Below the pieces are notes generated by a model. That model searched no databases and was not told where the DNA came from. It saw nothing but the letters and a program-made list of their open reading frames with translations. A stretch of DNA of 64,000 nt, from positions 91,937-155,936 of the forward strand of contig QKWP01000256.1 of the NCBI GenBank assembly GCA_003550325.1, given 5' to 3'. The translations under genes and the position numbers were made by a program. Source of the stretch: Gigaspora rosea (Eukaryota > Glomeromycota > Glomeromycetes > Diversisporales > Gigasporaceae). The first letter of the stretch is position 1, and each line of letters begins with the position of its first letter. Of the stretch, positions 59,139 through 64,000 are shown piece by piece.

Positions 59139-59342
59139 ATGATATCATGCGAAACTAAAACTTCACACTTTATATTAGATGGCCCTGAAGTATTAAAAGA
59201 TCAAATTTATGATTGTAAAATGAATATTTGGTCACTAGGCATATTAGCCATAGAATTATTTGAAGAAAGGCCTCCATGGTATCCCATAGGACAACAACTT
59301 GTGTTGGTAGAAGTTTTAGAAATGTGGCATGCAGTTCTTTAA
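59139..59342 (+). pseudogene. Ste20-like protein kinase fragment
   Basis: 67 codons reading FILDGPEVLKDQIYDCKMNI then WSLGILAIELFEERPPW. This is kinase subdomains VIII-X (APE, then DxWSxG, then E...RPPW), closest in style to Ste20/PAK kinases (DIWSLGIxAIE). Changes at key places (APE to GPE, DIW to NIW) and a stop after 67 residues show it is a dead fragment. A TTTCAG acceptor-like site precedes it (59121-59126). A second coding-like block after a TATTTTAG acceptor (59419-59426) reads ENIDEESIGAVTRAIVIG and may be another captured exon. Located inside a TIR element, so probably transduplicated. Confidence 0.6.
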
Positions 59343-59599
59343 TCGTTGGTGCCAGATAAGTTTCTAGTTTCTTTATATATTTATTTATTTATTTATTATT
59401 ATTCACTTCTTTCTTTTATTTTAGACTTGTGCTTCGCTAGAGTGCTGAAATTGGATGCTGAGAATATAGATGAAGAATCCATTGGAGCTGTCACTAGAGC
59501 TATCGTCATTGGTATGTGTTCGTGTCTTCTGGTATAAGATATTGGTTGATTCAGTTAATTTCTTTGTTCCTTTTTTTTTACAGTACTAACGTTTCTTTT

Positions 59600-59850
59600 T
59601 TCTTTAGAACGAATATAGTACAATTGAATATAGTACAATAGTAAAACAAACATAGTATAGTAGTAGAATGTATGTAGTATGAAGACATAGCATGATAGTT
59701 CAGATATAGCAAGATAGTATGGGATGTAGCATAATAGTTAGTAGCACAATAGTTAGTATAGGGCATAGCATAATAGTTAGTACTATAGTATAGGATTTAG
59801 TATGATAGTTGGAACATAGCATGATATTGGGACGTGGCACAATAGTTGGA
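59600..59850. repeat. ~18-bp minisatellite (ATAGCATAATAGTT)
   Basis: About twelve degenerate units of the type GGACATAGCATAATAGTTAG. Noncoding. Confidence 0.65.
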
Positions 59851-60340
59851 ATCGGGTTTGTATTATAATTTGTATTTATTTTTTGTATTTTTTTTTAATT
59901 TTTTTTTTGTATTTTGTAATAAATTAAATTGTTAAAATATATGAAGATTCGAATTGTTTTAATATATGAAAAATTAGCTAGCATTTAATATTTAGGTGAG
60001 CTATATAGTAATTTTTTATTATTTGATTTTTGTTATTTTTTTTATTTTACAACCTGTGCAGATTATTGAATTGTCAATTGATGATTTGTGCAGAAAATAT
60101 AAAAAATTTTTTCAATGATTGCTGGCAGAGTTGCAGATATACACAGAATTTAATAATTGATATTTATTTACCCGATGATAGCTTATATAAAATTTTTTAT
60201 ACTATAAATAAGGTTAGAATTTGATTTTGCGTATTTTTCTTTAAATTTTTTTATGTAAAGTATATTTTGCATACAGATCTTATAAAAAGTCTTGTATACA
60301 GCAATTAATAAAAAATTTAAAAGTCACTTTACCTATATAT
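59851..60340. other. AT-rich right part of the TIR element
   Basis: A 64-codon frame at 60030-60224 follows an acceptor-like sequence but resembles no family known to me. Confidence 0.3.
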
Positions 60341-60832
60341 ATTATTTGGGGTCCTGCTAAATTATTAGTATAAATACTAAATTTATAGCATCGACACTAA
60401 GGAAAACAAAAATGTATATAAGACCTCTAAAAAATTAATAAAGTAACAATAAGTTTTTGACGTTCAATTAAAAATGCAATAATAATAAAAGTAAAACCCT
60501 TATCTTTTGAATTCGACTTTAATCTTAATAAACCTTGTAAGACTCAATTCAATAGACTGAATTGACTTGTAACTTTGTATTGGCTTATTATAACTCAAAT
60601 TCTGCATAACAAGTTTGGTTAAGATTTTAAAATTGTTCACATAATTCTGACCCTAATTGAACTTCATACCAATCCTCTCTCTTATCTCGATTTCTTTCGA
60701 TCAATAACCTGAATTGCTAATACTTTTATGTACCACCTTTATCTATTTATCCTCTCATCCTATAATTAGTTGGAGCTTTAATTGGTACTATTGTCTATAT
60801 TGTTTTACCGCTTTTCCAATTTAACTGTTACA

Positions 60833-61210
60833 CTATTATCTGATTCTGGTCATACCCCAGATTTGTATTAGCACATTTTAAATATAAAATTTATAAAAAT
60901 TACCCCATTAGCAATCTTTTAAATATATTCTTTTTGTTCATTAACTGTTTTCAAATATAACCTTTTTATCCAATACCTACTTTTCAAATATACCCTTTTT
61001 AAAAAAAAGGGCCACCATTAGCAATTTTTCAAATATGATCTCATATAGATTGTTCGGGGTCCTGCCTGTATATATAGTTTATAACCAACTCATATGGGTC
61101 ACCTATATAGGTGACCCACGAGTGACATACAGGTTAACTACTCGGGTGGGCATAATTTGACCCAGGTGATACTTACCCGGATTAGAACACTATATTAACC
61201 GTACATATAA
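60833..61210. other. Right remainder of the outer element
   Basis: Contains two or three ATTAGCAATYTTTYAAATAT units (60908-61045), a GTTCGGGGTCCTGC end of the AGGACCCC family at about 61046, and hairpin-prone GGGTCACCTATATAGGTGACCC at 61094-61115. No gene. Confidence 0.4.
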
Positions 61211-61444
61211 GGGCCATGACATTTATTATGTAATATCAATTTACTATAGAGGCTTACCCTACCCCCAACTAAGACCAATCAAAATGCTCAATTTTGTTAC
61301 ACAAAAATATATATTTATTCCATATTTTGTTATAATTATAGTTAAATAATTCTTGATTTTGATTGGTTAATAGTATTTCTTGTGTAACATAAGATTTTGT
61401 CTGACCCCACCCCCTAAAATATTACGTAATAAATGTCATTGCCC
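61211..61444. mobile_element. 234-bp Harbinger-like MITE
   Basis: Ends GGGCCATGACATTTATTATG and, in reverse, GGGCAATGACATTTATTACG are bounded by TAA at 61208-61210 and 61445-61447. A TWA target and GGG-starting TIR are typical of PIF/Harbinger. Confidence 0.75.
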
Positions 61445-61919
61445 TAATCAAAATTTAGTAAATTTCGTATGTCTGTCTGACCAGATAATACTACTTTACT
61501 AATACCTAGGTTGTGGTGATGATGTAATTTTGCAATTAGCATAATTGGCTGGGTGTTCAACTACAATATTCAGGTACATATGTAAGTAAGTATATAAATT
61601 AATAATAGTTCAGTAATTTTGTTGCGTTAGTATTCGTATTATTAACCAAAATAAGCAATTGATAAATTTTTCTTATTTTCCTCTATAGTAATATTAATAT
61701 ATGTAAGGAGTTAGGTAAACTGAATTTTTTTACTGGTATCAAGATCATTCATGTGAATGTCAATGTCTAATGTATCACTACTTCTGTATATAGACTTTCA
61801 TTTCGATCTGTTAAAAAAATTGAATTGTCATCATCAAAACCATTACAAATAAAAATAAAAAAAAAGATATATCTATTCAATCTTCCAAGTAAAAGTTATA
61901 TACATAATTGAATAAAAAC
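61445..61919. other. Intergenic upstream of the P450 remnant
   Basis: AT-rich. No ORF or repeat recognised. Confidence 0.4.
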
Positions 61920-62804
61920 ATGACTATTCAAATATTATTAAATCTTTAAACACAGATTATTTTATCATATTCATCTTAATCATCATTACCTATACCTTTA
62001 ACTTTTATTACAAACATTTTACTTACCTCAATCCAATTCCTGGCCCTTTACTTTTACCATTCATTGAAAATCTTCATAATTTCGGCTATGATGTAGCAAT
62101 ATTCTATAAGCAATGTCAGCAAAAATATGGTGATATTAGTGAAGCAATGCTTGAACATAGATACATTAGTCTTTCATGTCCAGAATATATTGAAAAATTT
62201 TTTGATCATAGAATGTTTTTTATGAGAACATATTTACAAGGTGCCAATGAAATTGGAATATACAAATATAGTACCTTCTTCAATAATAATTATAAAAATT
62301 GGAAACACAATAATAACTTTTTTACAGATACATTTATATCACAGAAATTTATTGATAATGCTATAAAGTTTACAAATAAACTATATAAAGTGTTGAGTAA
62401 TTATTGGCAGTCACTTGGCATTCAAAATTCTTTAAATAATAGTAATGATAATTGGACATTAGAAACAGATTTATCACAATGGTCTACTGGATTTTCAAAT
62501 GATATTATTTTAATAATAAGTACTAGAGAATGCACGTATTCAATTGCTTCATATTATAATACACAAAGTCTTATAAATCTGAATATCCTAGTGCAATAGT
62601 TAAAAATTGTGATAAATTTGTCAAATCAATTGTAAAATATCTTGAAAGCATTGTGCTCTTTGCATTCTTCAACCTATTCATAAGGCTTACATTTCAATAA
62701 TCAATAACAAATCAAATATTTATTTAAAAAATTGTGATTACTTATTTGAAAATTTGGATAAAATTATCATGAAGAGAACAAAAGAAATTGTTCATAATTT
62801 ATAG
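61920..62804 (+). pseudogene. Cytochrome P450 5' remnant
   Basis: From 61922 the frame reads DYSNIIKSLNTDYF, a hydrophobic anchor, then the proline hinge NPIPGPLLLPFIENLHNFGY, YGDISEAMLEHRYISLSCPEY and, later, TLETDLSQWSTGFSNDII: the N-terminal part of a membrane-anchored fungal P450. An ATG at 61920 is one base out of frame with the rest (apparent 1-nt loss after the start codon). The frame shifts again near 62575 (KSEYPSAIVKNCDKFVKSIV) and near 62680 (KAYISIINNKSNIYLKNCDY), ending at TAG 62802. I-helix, ExxR and the haem-binding Cys region are absent. P450s are ER-anchored monooxygenases; this one is truncated and non-functional. Confidence 0.75.
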
Positions 62805-63330
62805 TATAAGGTTACACAAAGCTAATTTTTTATTTTGCATAACATGGTGTTTCAAAATTTCAGGCAGCAGGTCAGTTTTTTTTTAATTACTATAAATTAA
62901 ATATACTCATGTTCACTTATAAGGCTACTCAAATTTATTTTTCTGTTTGCATAACTTGGAATCGGAAAATTTTAGATTTTTTTTCCGGATCTATCAGTTA
63001 ATTCTTAACACTAGAGAAAAAAATTAAATGGCAAAAATAGAATAATTGTCACAATAAAAAAATTTCTTTTGGATCTAATGCAAAATTTAATTAATCATTG
63101 ACAATATATTTGGACAATTTTTTTTTTATAAAAATAAGATATAGTTTGTAATTATATAAAGATTGATATAATACTGTACAGTTGCCTCTCTCTTATCTGA
63201 ACAGGCCATCTCAAGAGATTTTGTTCAGTTTAGAGAAAGTTCATAATATAAAATTTCTCTTTCTAAACTAAACTCTAATAAAAATTTGGTATATAAAAGT
63301 TATTAGTAAAAAAAAAAACAGAGATGAAAA
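62805..63330. other. Intergenic, pogo-like terminus
   Basis: TA followed by CAGTTGCCTCTCTCTTATCT at 63178-63199 looks like a pogo/Tigger-type left end; no partner end found. No gene. Confidence 0.4.
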
Positions 63331-63720
63331 ATTTTTTAAGCCCGTTTGATATATCATTTAGCATAGATCACAAATATATGTTCTACAAAATGTGAAAAAA
63401 AACTTTAAAAAAAAAAACTGTTTTGATTAATTTTTATCCAATTTTTGCATTTTTCAAATTTTTGCATTTTTTTGATTTTTGCATTTTTCCAATTGTTGTA
63501 TTATTACCCTCCGGGTTACTATTATCTAACCCAGGTCATAGCCCAAGTTGAATATCTAACCCAGATTATAACCCAGGTCATAGTTCGGGTTGAATATCTG
63601 GTCCAGATTATAAACCGAGTTGAGTATCTAATCTGTCATGTTCTATTATCTGACCCGGATCATGACCTGAGTTAAATATTTGACCTGTCAGATCACTATT
63701 ATCTAATCCAGGTTCGAATA
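63331..63720. repeat. Unoccupied copy of the retroelement target repeat
   Basis: Matches the flanks of the Ngaro-like element (TTAAGCMCGTTTGAT...; AAAATGTRAAAAAAAAC) and of the LTR element (CCAATTTTTGCATTTTTC...; GGGTYACTATTATCT). A run of TAACCCAGGTCATAGCC-type units follows to 63714. Confidence 0.6.
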
Positions 63721-64000
63721 CTAGTTTTTTTTTTATTTTTTAATGGCTGTCTACTTTGGCTGACGGTTTTATTGAATATTTGTAATATTTGTTACATGAA
63801 TGAGTGTACAACTAGCCACACGTGCACTTTTGGTACCTAATTTAAGTAGTCCGCCCGAAGGTTCTACACTAGCTGTCATACCTGCAGACCAACTACGGGA
63901 CCTGCCTATTTAAACTCTCTGACCCATGCTTTTCCTATTACTATCTTACCTATAAGCCAGTATATATTATGGCTTTTCTAGGGTTATTCACAATAACTAC
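63721..64000. other. Window end, no gene seen
   Basis: T-rich, then mixed-composition DNA. No ORF or repeat identified. Confidence 0.35.

Larger units (their letters stand above)
56855..60355. mobile_element. 3.5-kb TIR element with captured kinase exon, inside the 3' LTR
   Basis: Ends AGGACCCCGAATAATA and, in reverse, AGGACCCCAAATAATA. Perfect 8-bp targets GCTAAATT lie at 56847-56854 and 60356-60363, with the empty site in the 5' LTR at about 53121. The interior is extremely AT-rich low-complexity DNA (57240-57720, 58540-59100), a nested 507-bp element, a kinase fragment with possible introns, and a minisatellite. No transposase seen. A further end of the same family is at about 61046-61057. 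Confidence 0.75.
52858..60832 (+). mobile_element. LTR retroelement carrying Sel1-repeat sequence, with nested insertions
   Basis: The 5' LTR (52858-53584) and 3' LTR (56350-60832, interrupted) both start TGTAATGRATTAAAATGAG and end near TTAACTGTTAYA. Flanks are ACTAT (52853-52857) and CTATT after 60832, so the target copy is CTAT (or ACTAT). The uninterrupted target occurs at about 63524 (GGGTTACTATTATCTAAC). A primer-binding-like TGGTATC (53587) lies 2 nt after the 5' LTR and a purine tract AAGAGGAGG (56338) lies just before the 3' LTR. The interior (about 2.8 kb) has a zinc-knuckle remnant and Sel1-repeat remnants but no RT, so it is non-autonomous. Confidence 0.75.
56350..60832 (+). repeat. 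3' LTR, interrupted twice
   Basis: Three blocks colinear with the 5' LTR, separated by a 233-bp hAT MITE and a 3.5-kb TIR element, each with 8-bp target copies. The intact 5' LTR supplies both empty sites. Confidence 0.75.
45991..61192. mobile_element. Outer TIR element split by two retroelements (reconstructed)
   Basis: The left end TAGTGTTCTGACCCG (45991) and the right end read in reverse as TAGTGTTCTAATCCGG (ending 61192) form an inverted repeat. The flanking 8-mers CATTAACG and TATTAACC match at six positions. Removing the Ngaro-like element (46246-52728) and the LTR element (52858-60832) leaves about 740 bp, whose junction sequences resemble a continuous copy at about 63335-63720. Proposed as a short non-autonomous element into which larger elements inserted. 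Confidence 0.45.

Overview
This window looks like nuclear DNA of an arbuscular mycorrhizal fungus (Glomeromycotina, Rhizophagus type). That is an inference from the very AT-rich composition, short GT-AG introns of about 75 bp, tetratricopeptide and Sel1-like repeat coding (both hugely expanded in Rhizophagus), an RNF213-like ATPase remnant, a fungal-type cytochrome P450 remnant, and dense nested transposons. Only two complete, intact-looking genes and one edge-truncated gene are visible. The rest is mobile DNA, decayed gene pieces and duplicated noncoding DNA.

Layout. 1-590: 5' part of a TPR gene on the minus strand. 591-4683: small TIR elements, a roughly 95-bp tandem repeat and a scrambled Sel1 pseudogene. 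4684-10628: a 5.9-kb DNA transposon bounded by ACAGTCACRGGACATGTCC inverted repeats. It carries one decayed gene of about 1,100 codons with a Cys-rich N-terminus, most likely its transposase. 10629-13010: intergenic DNA with a degenerate satellite.

13011-43930: three paralogous loci, each with a secreted MINPP/phytase-like histidine phosphatase of six exons. Gene A (16011-17763) and gene C (42130-43869) are intact; gene B (30402-32148) has a 1-nt frameshift. Long stretches of flanking noncoding DNA were duplicated with the genes, so comparing copies reveals clean insertion/empty-site pairs. These include a 9-bp-TSD MITE, a TA-target MITE, a hAT element, an 85-bp foldback, a tRNA-derived SINE with an 82-nt poly(T) run, and a roughly 105-bp micro-inversion. 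All three phosphatases keep RHGSRYP (split by intron 1) but have His in place of the Glu of the usual HAE motif.

43931-61192: a nest of transposons. A short outer TIR element (45991-61192) appears to be interrupted by a Ngaro/PAT-like tyrosine-recombinase retrotransposon with split direct repeats (A1-ORFs-B1-A2-B2) and by an LTR retroelement. The LTR element's interior holds a zinc-knuckle remnant and Sel1-repeat sequence. Its 3' LTR is in turn interrupted by a hAT MITE and by a 3.5-kb TIR element carrying a protein-kinase fragment. 61193-64000: a Harbinger-like MITE, a decayed P450 5' part, and an unoccupied copy of the sequence that received the LTR element.

A recurrent theme is a hAT-type MITE family (four copies, each with 8-bp target duplications, one imperfect) whose interior carries telomere-like TTAGGG tracts. 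Exon coordinates come from reading splice sites by eye and from agreement between paralogs; family assignments come from recognising motifs, without database searches.
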